From Chlorocebus sabaeus (taxonomy: Eukaryota > Chordata > Mammalia > Primates > Cercopithecidae), in assembly GCF_047675955.1 (NCBI RefSeq), contig NC_132914.1, forward strand, positions 38,056,521 through 38,120,520: 64,000 nucleotides of DNA. The letters run 5' to 3'. Positions 46,652-57,589 of this stretch are shown here, piece after piece. Numbering within the stretch: position 1 is the first letter of the stretch; every line of letters begins with the position of its first letter. A model generated the notes under the pieces. It saw only the letters and a list, made by a program, of their open reading frames with translations. It had not been told where the DNA came from and did not search any database. A program made the position numbers and the translations under genes.

Positions 46652-47659
46652 TGTATTAGTCCATTTTCACACTGCTATAAAGACCTGCCCTGAGACTGGG
46701 TAATTTATAAAGAAAAGAGGTTTAATGGACTCACAGATCCACATGGCTGGGAGGCCTCAGAAAACTTACAATCATGGCAGAAAGGGAAGCAGGCACATCT
46801 TACACGGCAGCAGGTGACAGAGAGAGAGTGTGAAGGAGGAACTCTCACAAACTTATAAAAACATCAGATCTCATGAGAACCCACTCACTATCATGAGAAT
46901 AGCATGAGGGAAACCACCCCCATGGTCCAATCACCTCCTACCAGATTCTTCCCTCAACATGTGGGGATTATGGGGATTACAATTCCAGATGAGATTTGGG
47001 AGGGAACAGAGAGCCAAACTGTCAGAGGTGTTTGAACCAGAGCAACTCCATCTTGAATAGGGGCTTAGTAAAATAAGGCTAAGACCTACTGGGCTGCATT
47101 CCCAAGAGGTTAAGGTATTCTTAGTCACAGGATGAGACAGGAGGTTGGTGTAAGATACAGGTCATAAAGACTTTTCTGATAAAACAGACTGCAGTAAAGC
47201 AGCTGGCTAAAACCAACCAAAACCAAGATGGCAACAAGAGTGACCTCTCGTTGTCCTCACAGCTCATTATATGCTAATTATAATACATTAGCATGCTAAA
47301 AGACACTCCCATCAGTGCCATGACAGTTTACAAATGTCATGGCCACGTTAGGAATTTACCCTATATGGTCAAGAAGTAGGGGGAATCCTCAGGAATTGCC
47401 CACCCCTTTCCTGGAAAACTTATGAATAATCCACCCCTTGTTTAGTATGTAATCAAGAAATAACCATAAAAATGGACAACCAGCAGCTCAAGCTGCTGCT
47501 CTGCCTATGGAGTAGCCATTCTTTTATTCCTTTACTTTCCTAATAAGCTTACTTTCACTTTACTGTATGAACTTGCCTTGAATTCTGTCTTGTGTGAGAT
47601 CAACGAAGCCTCTCCTCGGGTCTAGATTGTGACCACTTTCTGGAAACAAAACCATATCA
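46652..47659 (-). mobile_element. ERVL-MaLR solo LTR (MST/THE1-like), antisense, split by an ERV1 LTR
   Basis: Reversed MaLR LTR: TGTATTAGTCCATTTTCACA at 46652, GAGACTGGGTAATTTATAAA, GGTTTAATGGACTCACAGAT, CAATCATGGCAGAAAGGGAA, then CAGATGAGATTTGGGAGGGA. Its last bases (AAACCATATCA) are displaced to 47649-47659 by the nested LTR at 47020-47648. The 5-bp flanks GACCA (46647-46651) and GGCCA (47660-47664) match with one difference, as expected for a 5-bp MaLR target duplication. Confidence 0.9.
47020..47648 (+). mobile_element. ERV1-class solo LTR nested in the MaLR LTR
   Basis: A 629-bp element starting TGTCAGAGGTGTTTGAACC and ending GGAAACA, flanked by a perfect 4-bp duplication AAAC (47016-47019 and 47649-47652), the length usual for ERV1. 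Internal blocks include ACCAAGATGGCAACAAGAGT, CATTAGCATGCTAAAAGACA and GGAGTAGCCATTCTTTTATT. The family resembles LTR1-type elements, but I am not sure of the name. It contains a CAAGATGGC YY1-like site near 47224. No internal provirus remains. Confidence 0.88.
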
Positions 47660-49511
47660 GGCCAGAAACAGTTTTAGAGGGTTTTCAGAAATCAACAAAA
47701 AATTACATTTTAACTTTGGCTCCAAGACACATTTATAAAGGTTGAAATTGATTTATCATAACCAGTTTTCTGAGGAAAAAAGTGTGTTAAAGAATGAAGT
47801 GGAATAACATATATAAAATTAGTAATACCAACCATGGAATGAAATATGTGAGTTTTCTATTTTATTATAATCCACTGTAAGATTTATTTGTCAGACATAG
47901 TATATGGCTCCCAGCCAGATATTTTAAACACTAGTTATTTATATGATTTTAGAGATGGGTGCTGAACTGCACACACTTCCAGGGCTTTATATGTGATCAC
48001 CGGGCTTTGGAGCCAAAAGAAGCCTCAGTTGCACAGGCATCCAAGGCCCATGGATTGAAGCAGAGCCTGTGGCTGGAGATGTGAGGTTTGGTTATTCCTC
48101 TCATTACAAATAGAACAAAAGTGATCCTCTTGATAATTTGTAATTGAAATGGTTATAGCAGCTTACAGAAAATAAGCACCCATTTCAAGGTATCTTTTGA
48201 AGTCGCTGAGTTTTGTTAGCTTAGAAAGATATCTTTGGCTCTTGAAAGTCAAAAGGAGTAACTTCTGTCTTAGGAAATATACATAACCTGGTGAAAATGT
48301 TGATTGATAAACTTTTTTTCCTTCAGAAGGACTTGAGACTAGTAGCATTCTAGATAATTGTACTGATTTATGTGCTGCTACTACTAGCAAATACTTACAT
48401 AGAACATTCTGTTTTAGCTATAGTTTGATAAGTGTAAATTTCTGCTATCCTTGCTGAAATCGCTACAATGAAATTAATGGGTTATCTGAGTACAACTTAC
48501 AACAAGATAAACAATGTCAAACAAGGGTCATTTCCTGTTGACAAAGATAATGAGGTAAAGTTAAAATATTCATGTGTAATGACAAATAAGATTTATAAAC
48601 ACAATATCCACCTCATTGGGAAGGGCAATTAGTAAAATAAACAATATGATTTAAATGCTAGAAAAATTATCAAACTTTATTAATACCTTGATCAAAATGA
48701 AATAATGTTGAGGATTGTTTATCTCAACTTAACCTCAACTCCCATTCTGAATTGGAAAAATTGCTGATGGAAACTGTGAAGTTGAAGACCACTACTTTCT
48801 AACTTTTTGACTTCCACATATGTATCATTTGACTATCATCAGTAATTCCAAATTTTGCAGGTGATACTTGCATCCTTGCATATGGTATACAAACTGCAGC
48901 AGTTTTTAAGATTACTGCTGAATAGGTAGAGATTTCTCTTCACTCCCTTTCTTTCTGTTCTTTTTTCTCCCTCCCTTGTCCCTCCCACCTTGAATACTTA
49001 CAGACACCTGTGTCTGCCAGTCTACTTGTCACTGATTCAGAGGTTGCTAGTCATCTCTAAAATCTGTGTTTGCCTCTGTTTCTCACTGACACTGGGACGT
49101 TACCTTTTCCAGCCCCTTTCTCTGTTAAGTGGGGCAAGGAGACTGAGTTCAATATGTGCAACATTTACAAATCGAGGTCTAAAGTTTCCTTCCAGATCTG
49201 CCTTCTCTTGTTTTCCCTTCTCTGTTAGCCAGATGCAAAGCATTCAATGGAAGTTATGGAGGCTCTACGTGATAGAAGAGTCACTGATAAAAGAAAACTA
49301 GGTACCCGAGTAACTATATGGGGCAGAGAAACCCGCTCCCACTGCCTCCACCCTAACCAACCTCCACATTCAACAAGAATGGGAGTATACAGAAATTCTT
49401 AATTTTGTTAAGCCATGGGGTGTGAGAATTGTTTATGAGCAGCTAGCATATCTTTACAAATATAGTGTTCTCTTTCCGATGATTTGTCCACTCTCCACTT
49501 ACCCTTTAGGA
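47660..49511. other. Unassigned stretch
   Basis: No gene or repeat family recognised over about 1.85 kb. A 103-codon plus ORF (48990-49301) lacks motifs, and I see no splice-site pairing to support an exon. Confidence 0.45.
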
Positions 49512-49776
49512 CAGGAGTTACGAAACTACGGAATTGGCTAAACACAGCCATGGCCTGTTTTTGTACAGTCTGCAATCTAAAAGCGTTTTTTAATTTTTTA
49601 ATTTTTTTATTTGTTTGTTTGTTTTGTTTTTTAAGTTTAAAGGGTTTATTTAAAGAACAAGATGAGAAGGAAGATGGGGAAGAGGCAACAACGTGACAGA
49701 GATAGCATGTAGCAAAAAAACCAAAAATATCTACTGTCTGGCCTTTTACAGAAAATGGCTGCCAACCCCAGCTCTA
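49512..49776 (-). mobile_element. hAT-Charlie-type element, antisense
   Basis: The left end CAGGAGTTACGAAACTACGG and right end CTGTCTGGCCTTTTACAGAA...CTGCCAACCCC are inverted-terminal-repeat remnants of the same family as the element at 44288-44476, in the opposite orientation. CCATGGCCTGTTTTTGTACA near 49550 is a further family block. The centre is T-rich ((TTTG)-like near 49608-49632) and diverged. Confidence 0.68.
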
Positions 49777-50162
49777 GAATATTAGGATCATCCAAGATCC
49801 TTGGTAAAAGCATCAATGTGGCAGACTTCTCATCATGTGGTCACCAGTGTCTATCTAAGCCAAGACTGCGACTCTGCACCCTGCCACCATTTTCGGCATC
49901 CAGGTTCAAGATCGGGGCAAGGCTCTCTGCAGAGATACAAGGGGTGGGCATGGGGTGTGCATTCTAACTTATCCCTGAGCCTCAGTTTTTCATGTGGGCC
50001 CCCATGGGCACCTCTCTTTAGGCCTGGAGTCACATGACCACCATTTTATGGGGGCTATAAGATTTTGGTTTTAACACTTACAGAGGCTGAAAAACAGTCT
50101 CAAATTCCTGGGGAAGGAAATAGTCTTCACTACCCCTCTCATGGTTTTCACATTCTAATCTA
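49777..50162. other. Unassigned, relatively GC-rich stretch
   Basis: More GC-rich than its neighbours, with overlapping ORFs of 60-78 codons on both strands (49755-50037). No motif or repeat recognised. Confidence 0.45.
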
Positions 50163-50231
50163 TTATGTTGGTGCAAAGTAATTGCAATTGTTATCATTGC
50201 TTTTAATGCAATTACTTTTGCACCAACCTAA
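50163..50231. mobile_element. MADE1 mariner miniature element
   Basis: Terminal repeats TTATGTTGGTGCAAAGTAAT and ATTACTTTTGCACCAACCTAA enclose a short centre, 69 bp in all (about 11 bp shorter than consensus). TA target duplications stand on both sides (50161-50162 and 50232-50233). The element folds into one long hairpin of the kind that gave rise to miR-548 family precursors. Whether it is transcribed is unknown. Confidence 0.93.
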
Positions 50232-50233
50232 TA

Positions 50234-53200
50234 GGTCCCAGATTTCAGAAAACTTCTATCAGTGTAAACATTGTTCCCACAAAAACTCTCATGGACACAA
50301 ACACAAGAAGGGAGGTTGATACATGTTCTGTATGTGGAGAGGGCATAGCTAAGGGTGTGCATGTAGTATATGTATGGTATTTTCTATACTGGCAAGCAAC
50401 TGACTAAAATATCCTATTATATTTGTTTTTGTATAGGATTGACCATCTAATTACAATATTTGAGATTTTAAGTTGGCAGTGAAGAAGATATCTGTGTCAG
50501 CCATTGCACTTTGGGAGTGGAAGTTTCTTGACTCTAAAATTATAAAAATTTGGTTATTACTTAGCTAACTATATTTAAGACCATTCTAACAGTTAAAACC
50601 AAGGTTCTGGGGACAAAAGAAAATAAACGTAGTTTCTCTTGGCTGAGAGAAATCATGTACACCTTACTAGGACGTGGGAGTCACAGTCTTGGTGCCGAAA
50701 GTATTGAGGCTGAATTTTATAATAGTAGTGTCTAGACCAAACTATCCTACCAAACACAACTAAATCTGGCAACTGAACCATCATAAAATATAAAAAAGAT
50801 AATTTATAGTTAGTGAAAAACTTTAAAATGTTTTGGAATTCAAACCAGTGTTAGACTGAATTATAGTTTCATTAGAATAAATTCAAAAGTGAAACAAAAA
50901 AAGGGCAAAGAAATGGCTGACTGCCCAAACATAATCCTGGACTTCTTGACACTTGCTGACTCTGGATTTATTTGTTCTTATAAATATTTTCTTGAAAAAT
51001 AAAGCATATCCCAGATATGCAGTCCTATCTAAGCAATCACAGAACTTTTAATGAAGTTATGTTAGGAAAGTTTTTAAAGGGAATGCAGTCTTAAATCCTG
51101 GGTTTCAGACAACATGTAAAGCAGGCTGCTATTACTATAACAAATATTTTACATGCTTAGCTTAGAATAAATCACCTATTTCTCCAAAATAAAAGGACCA
51201 CCAATTGTTATGGTCAGCTCTCTCTTCCATGTCTGAGAGAACTATTGCAGAGCCAAGGAGGCTTTGTGCATGGAAGAACATGTGAATGAAACAAATCCTC
51301 TTGCCAATCTCCCTTCACTGACTTCCAGGGAATTAACACTGACAGGCTTCCTGATGTCAGTCCCTCTCCTCCAACAGGCTTCTGATCCATTTTAATTCCC
51401 TGATGGAGTGACTGGATAAACAAATCCACACTATCTTGGCATCAAACACTAATATTTTTATATGCCTTCAACAAATTTAATACTTTTGGCTATTTGGCAG
51501 GGTTTGCCATCTCAGGGAAGAGAATGTCAAAACCTTTTGTAAAACCCCACGATTATTCTTACTTTCAAGGTTATTTTTAAACAGATTGCTTGATGAGAAC
51601 AAAATTGGCATGAACTGTTAGCTTTAAACTCATTGATTAAAACTGGGAGCAACATGGCATACATGATCTTTCTGTACGGATAATGGAGCTAATGGTAATG
51701 TTTTTCAGCAGGTAAGAGTTTTAGGATTTAAGGGATGTGTTTTTTTTGGTTGTTGTTGTTGGTTTCCTTTTTGTTGTTAATTTGCCCTTTTCCCAAAGGA
51801 AAACCATTTTTGTTTTTGCAGAAAACATATTTTAACATATTTAAACATATTTTAAAGTACTCTAAGAATGACTGGCTAATTTAAATTTCAGTTCAGAAAA
51901 GAACTAAGAATGAACTTCTAAAAAAAGACTAGCACAAAGACTACACCTTGGACAGGCCTAAATGTTTCTTGTACATGATCAATATCTAATGCCAGCCATA
52001 TGGCTTCTATAGGAGAGCAGTTTGCCTGAATGAGCAGGTCAGTGTTCTAGGAATGACACACCATGACCAGTTAACAGATCATTCCCATCTTTGTCTGTGA
52101 GTCACAAAAGGGAGTAAGACAATTTTCTTCTGGCATTTTATTCCTTTCTTCCTCAATCACCTTTTCCTTACCTGGAGCAACAAGGACCCTTGAATGCAGG
52201 CATCTACAAAGACTGCAATATTTCTGCCCATTTGAAGCCTTCATACTGAAATTCTGCAAATTTGGATTTCATATTCTCAATGCTAATGCTGATTTGATCC
52301 TGGAGCAAAATGCCCTAAAACAGATGCTAGTTTCTTTTTCTCCAGAATAGTTTAAATTGCCTATGCATTTTAAAAACTATATTACAAAAACTCATTTTCT
52401 ACTATTTTATATTGTATTTTACTTTATTACCTCATAACCTATTTGAACAATTAATTGATGGTTTCTCCTAAAACTGAGTACAGATCTTTGCTTTTACAAT
52501 GTCCATTTTCCTATATTCTCAGTATTACAATGCCTGGTAATGTGGCTATAAAAGTCAACTCTTTATAGAAAAACTATTTAAGAATAATAATCTTGACAAA
52601 ATGTTAATTTAATACAATTTTATACTTTTATATATAATTTATTTTTTGCATTTTCTGTAAAAAAAAAGCAATGCATCATTTTGGGGGGAATGTCTGTGAA
52701 AATGCAAAGCTTTATTTTACTCATGCTCTTGAAGAAGGCAAGAATTACCTAAGACAGCTTTTTATTCACATTTTTAAATTAAAATAAACATTCTAAACCA
52801 TAGTTAAGAATATTATAAAATATTTTATTAAATCTGAGATGGTGTAGAATTTTGAATAAAATTATTTGAATCAAGCTAAATACAGGCTACTGGAAGATTT
52901 TCAACAAAGAGAATTTGACAATTTAGATAAGAAGCAAAAACAAAGGCCATTAATATTCCTGCTGTGAGAGGTAATATCACAACCTTGTGGTATTTCTGAG
53001 ATGATGGAAGGTCAGGCTGATGAGAAAGCTGATGTGGCCGTTAAGAGTTCAAGAACTTTTTGTCCAAACAAAAGCAACATGCATTATGTAGACAAGAAGG
53101 GGAGACAGTTTACTTTCAAGGTAGCTACTAAAGGCAGCTTTTTTTTCAGACTTGAGATATTTTGAGATAAACAAGATCTTACATTTATAAAGCAATATAC

Positions 53201-53704
53201 AAAAATGTAATAGCCTACCAAAAAAAAAAAAAAAAAAAAGCTTCTGTCATCTTACGAAAAAGTAGCTGATATATTGTAGGAAATGTATCCTCACTTCACC
53301 CTCTCACTTCAAAATGACAGTCACAAAAATTGGGTCAATGGAGAACTTTCTGAGAGGTCATACTAATAATTCTCAGAAATAAAGCAAAACAAATTTTATT
53401 AAGAAAAGTCCAATGTAAGCAGAAACAAAGCAATGGGATTGTGTGAAAAATAGTAGACCCATGTTTCCTATCAGTATATGAATTTAGACCTTTTTCACAC
53501 TTTCTACTGAAAGGTCAGGGGAAAGGGAAAAAGAATATATATAAATCAAATGTTCCTGGATATACAACATAAAGACATTTTGATCATGAAATCTAGTGTC
53601 TGAAAAAGGAAAGGAAGAAAATGAGGTAAAGGGAAGGGATAGTTTGAGAAGAAGGGAAGAAATAAAAATAAAAGGAAAGCAAAGAACACAAACCAACATT
53701 TTCA
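50234..53704. other. About 3.5 kb of unassigned AT-rich DNA
   Basis: No gene or repeat family recognised. An A20 run lies at 53220-53239. ORFs (for example minus 51214-51429) have no motif. With 6-9 kb this is the other large apparently single-copy block. Confidence 0.5.
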
Positions 53705-53880
53705 GAGCACTTACTGAGCTCTAGGTAATGTGATAGGTGCTTTCATGTATGTTACCGGATCTAATTTTTAACATAACTTTCTAGATAAATATTATTACCC
53801 CATTTATATAGAAGAGAAAGCTGAGATGCATAAAAATTAAATAAAGCAAACTGAAACCAGGATTAAAATTCATTTTGACT
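53705..53880 (-). mobile_element. MIR SINE, antisense
   Basis: AGAGCACTTACTGAGCTCTA near 53704, ATATTATTACCCCATTTATA near 53789 and GAGAAAGCTGAGATGCATAA near 53814 follow a reversed MIR from tail to core. Confidence 0.75.
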
Positions 53881-54299
53881 GTTAAGCTCATTCATTCTCC
53901 ATTTTATCACTATCATTGGAAATCATAAAAATTAATCTTCTCACATTTAAATGACTAATCATTGCCCAGTGAAGTGGATTTAATTCCTAGAGATGGTAAT
54001 CTTTCTATCAAAATTTGAATCTCCAAAGGAATCTCAGTGTTTTTGGCCCCAGTCCATGTATAAGTATTTTAACTATGGGATCTGCAATGTGGACATCAGG
54101 GAGACAATCCACAACCTTCAAAGTCCATCAAACTATTAGAATGTACTGATTGGGAAATCATTCTGTGATGGCTGCTGTTTTCTTAGTCAGGGGTAGTGAT
54201 CTTCCGTTTAGAAAAGAATAGTATAGCTTCTGTAACCATTCAAGGGATTCTCCCTGTCTGCTGCATAAAGGCAGACATTGCAGTAAAGAAAGAGCTTAA
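53881..54299. other. Unassigned stretch
   Basis: No recognised gene or repeat. Confidence 0.4.
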
Positions 54300-56399
54300 T
54301 AGGCAGGAGGCCAGTCATACCACATGGGGCATGGAGTTAGTACTCAAATCATCACATCCAAAGCTCAAGGGTTAGGGGTTTTTCAAAGGCAGTTTGGGGA
54401 AATTTATACAGGTAGCCTGTTGCAGGAAGTCAGGGACCCCAAACGGAGAGACTGACTGAAGCCACGGCAGAAGAACATAAATTGTGAAAATTTAATGGAC
54501 ATTTATGCGTTCCCAAAATTAATACTTTTATAATTTCTTAAACCTGTCTTTACTGCAATCTCTGAACGTATGCCTGTCTTTACTTTAATCTCTTAATCCC
54601 ATCATCTTTGTAAACTGAGGATGTATGTCACCTTGGGACCCTGTGATGATTGTGTTAACTGTACAAATTGTTTGTAAAACATGTGTTTGAAAAATATGAA
54701 ATAAGTGCACCCTGAAAAAGAATGGAATAACAACGATTTTCAGGGAACAAGGGAGATAACCATAACGTCTGACTGCCTATGGGGTTGGGCAGAATAGAGC
54801 CATATTTTTCTTCTCGCAGAAAGTCTATAGATGGATGTGCGAGTAGGAAAAATATCGCCGAACTCTTTTCCCAACAAGGAATATTAATAATTGATAGCCC
54901 TGGGAAAGGAATGCATTCCTGGGGGGAGGTCTATGAATGGCCACTCTGGGAGTGCCTGTCTTATATGGTTGAGATAAGGACTGAAATATGCCCTGGTCTC
55001 CTGCAGTACCCTCAGGCTTACTAGGATTGGAAAATTCTAGCCTGGTAAATTCTAGTCAGATGGGTTGTCTGTTCTTGAATCCCGTTTCCTGTTAAGATGT
55101 TTATCAAGTCAGTGTGTGCACAGCAGGACATAGACCTTCATTAGTAGTTCTAATTTTGCCTTGCCTTCTGACCTTCATTGCCCTTTGAAGCATGTGATCC
55201 TTGTGACCTACTCCCTGTTCGTATGCCCCCTTCCCTTCTAAAATCCCTAATAAAAACTTGCTGGTTTTGTGGCTCGGGGTCACCATCATGGTCCTACCAA
55301 TATGTGATGGCACCCCCAGAGGCCCAGCTGTAAAATTTCTCTCTTTGTATTCTTTCTCTTTATTTCTCAGACCAGCTGATACTTAGGGAAAATAGAAAAA
55401 GAACCTACGTTGAAATATTGGGGACTGGTTCCCCCAATAGTAGCCAGGTAACAGGTACTTGCTGCTGATTGGTTGGGGCAGAGATGAAATCACAGGGAGT
55501 CAAGGCTGTTCTGTGGGCTAAATAGCTTCTGGGTAGGGCCACAGTAGTAGGGCTGGCAGGTCCAGGTGGAGCCATGAGTTTCAGACATGCAAAAAAATAT
55601 CTGAAAAGATATCTCAAAAGGCCCATCTTTGGTTCTATGATAGTGATGTTATTTTCAGGAGTAATTAGGGAAGTTGCATTATCTTATAACCTCCAGAATA
55701 TAGGCTGACAAACATTTATGTCTCCACCTTAGCAAGACTCATGCTCCTCTCCTATTCCAACCTCATGGTCTCCTATTAGCTTTACAAAAGTGGTTGAGTT
55801 TCAGGGCAAAACCCATTATCATTTAAACTATAGCCTAAATGTCTTCCAAAGTTCGCTTGGCCCAATAGCCCAGGAATAATTAAAGAAATGGCAAGATAAG
55901 GGTTGACTAGCTCAGATCTCGTTCAGTGGCATGATTTTCTCACTGATATAATTTTTGCAAAGGTGGTTTTACTTCAGAGAAGGAAGAATGTCATTGTTGA
56001 GAAATACTTTTTTTTATAGTTAATCACTGATTCCTAGACCAGATATAACTGACTTTGCACCCTAGGATTTTAACCATCTCCTATACTGCTTTCTCTTTGA
56101 TTTTGTTCTCTTTGCCAAGTTGCAGCCCCTCAAAGCTCCACTGTTAGTTACTAACCATACTTTTATTCCTGCTGCCCCATCTCCTTTTATTGAGGTCACT
56201 TCAATCTCCTTCTGTCTCTTGCATCCTCCCATTATTGGTTCCACATTGGCAACTTGTTTGAATCTGCCTCTTGCTAAATGTGTATGCTATGTCCTGCTGT
56301 GTTTTCTGGTTTGGGTCACACTGCCCTACATGAAAACTTTGGAATCAGTGTGCAGGATCTTAGGTGATTCCGTTCATTTGGACTAAATCCCTAGGGGCT
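54300..56399 (-). mobile_element. Older ERV internal-type sequence hosting the MER11-like LTR
   Basis: The text before 54417 and after 55440 reads as one continuous ERV-associated repeat (for example TTGCTGCTGATTGGTTGGGG near 55459 and ATAATTTTTGCAAAGGTGGT near 55950). It lies directly downstream, on the minus strand, of the antisense LTR at 56400-57110, so it may be the 5' internal part of the same provirus. I see no readable gag or pol frame. Family and limits are uncertain. Confidence 0.45.
54418..55439 (+). mobile_element. MER11-like solo LTR (HERV-K/ERVK class), sense
   Basis: A 1022-bp LTR starting TGTTGCAGGAAGTCAGGGAC and ending at the A of ...CCCCCAATA, flanked by a perfect 6-bp duplication GTAGCC (54412-54417 and 55440-55445), the ERVK length. 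It contains the typical GCTGAAGCCACGG-like block, TTGTTTGTAAAACATGTGTT, and an AATAAA at 55249-55254 before the R-U5 part. MER11 LTRs are known in other loci to carry enhancer or promoter activity in early embryo and placenta. Activity here is not shown. Confidence 0.92.
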
Positions 56400-57110
56400 T
56401 CATGAAAGTTGAGACACCGTGGGCAATATTGACGAAGGAGTTTTCTTAGTTGCTTTGCAAGCCAGGGACCTCCAGCCAGTGATGCCCCTGCCTGGGCCTC
56501 GCTTGGCCATGCTACCTGCCACAAGAGGCAACTGCCTACTCAGCCCACCCAGGCTGTCCCTGGCTTGTGCACTGGCTGAACCTGCAGCTGGGACAAGCAT
56601 GCCCCAGCCCACCTGTGCTATAGCTCATATCCATGTTCAGCAGTTCCTGAGTTCTTGCCTCATGTCCAAGAATAAAGAGGATATTCTGATAGTTGAAGGG
56701 TTAGGAGGGCAGAGAAGAATTTTATTGAGGATGAAACAGCTCTTAGCCAAGAGGGGTCATGAAGGTGGTCAGCTACCTGATGTCGTGTGGTTTCTCAACC
56801 AGTGTGGCTGAATCCAGGGTTTTTATGGTCCCATAATAAGAGAGTGCATCCTGATTGGTTTGTGAGTATGCAAAAAAGGTTAAAAACAAAGGCAGCACTC
56901 AAAGGTGGGCACAGAAGTGTGAAAAACCATTTAGGGAAGGGTAGATATATGTAAAATAGGTGAAGGGTGGGGATCAATTAGAGGAATGTGTGCCAAAAGG
57001 GAAGACAGTTTCTCAATCCAGTCCCTGGATTTGACCTGTAGCTTGACTTTCAGGCTTTAAACTATCTTTGGCTTGGAGGTGGGGTTTCACAGGGGTCCCA
57101 CCACTATCTG
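56400..57110 (-). mobile_element. Probable ERV1-class LTR, antisense
   Basis: On the minus strand: U3 from about 57110, GGACCATAAAAACCCTGGAT as TATA-like region (reverse near 56812-56831), AATAAAATTCTTCTCTGCCC as polyadenylation region (reverse near 56708-56727), then a GC-richer U5 to about 56400. The 130-codon plus ORF at 56419-56811 and its minus shadow are by-products of the GC-rich U5. Confidence 0.65.
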
Positions 57111-57589
57111 CTTAGGCATTTGTCTGCCTCCTGCCACTATCAATATGAACCTAATGATAGTGCTGGAATATATTGATTCAACCATTCTCTGGCAATTTAT
57201 TGTCTCATTACCCTCCAATATTCTGACTCTCATTCTCAATGGGCCCTCAGTGTTGCCCAGTAGTGTCACCCACCATATTTTCTTAGTACATTCACTCTTA
57301 TACCTTCACAGATGGCCATCTTATGCCATCTCTTTCCTTTAGCCACCAGTACCTCCTCCTCGCTTTCCAATCAGAATAACTAGCCTTTCTTCCTCTATCG
57401 ACAATCAAAGAAACCAAAGGATACAATTCCACATGCTCCCAAAACCACTTCTACTGACTTATTAATATATTTGCCTTTCCTCCATCACCAGTAGATAGAA
57501 TAACCACCAACTCATCTAAGGTCAATCCCTTCATTTGGGCACTGGATCTCAACCTTTCATGCCAATTCAAATACATTAATTTAGCAACT
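57111..57589. other. Unassigned stretch
   Basis: No clear family. It may include the flank of the LTR or the 5' part of the following L2. Confidence 0.4.

Noticed and set aside
48990..49301. Possible host exon (103-codon ORF)
   Set aside because: No recognisable domain, no splice-site pairing and no conserved motif; a pyrimidine-rich stretch upstream explains the open frame.
49484..50037. Cluster of overlapping ORFs in a GC-richer patch as a candidate gene or CpG island
   Set aside because: CpG density is low, the frames conflict on both strands, and the left part is a hAT fossil.
54779..55024. An 81-codon ORF that looks protein-like
   Set aside because: It lies inside the MER11-like LTR, which has no coding capacity.
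56419..56811. A 130-codon plus ORF in a GC-richer region
   Set aside because: It is antisense to the U5/R part of a probable ERV LTR; no host-gene features.
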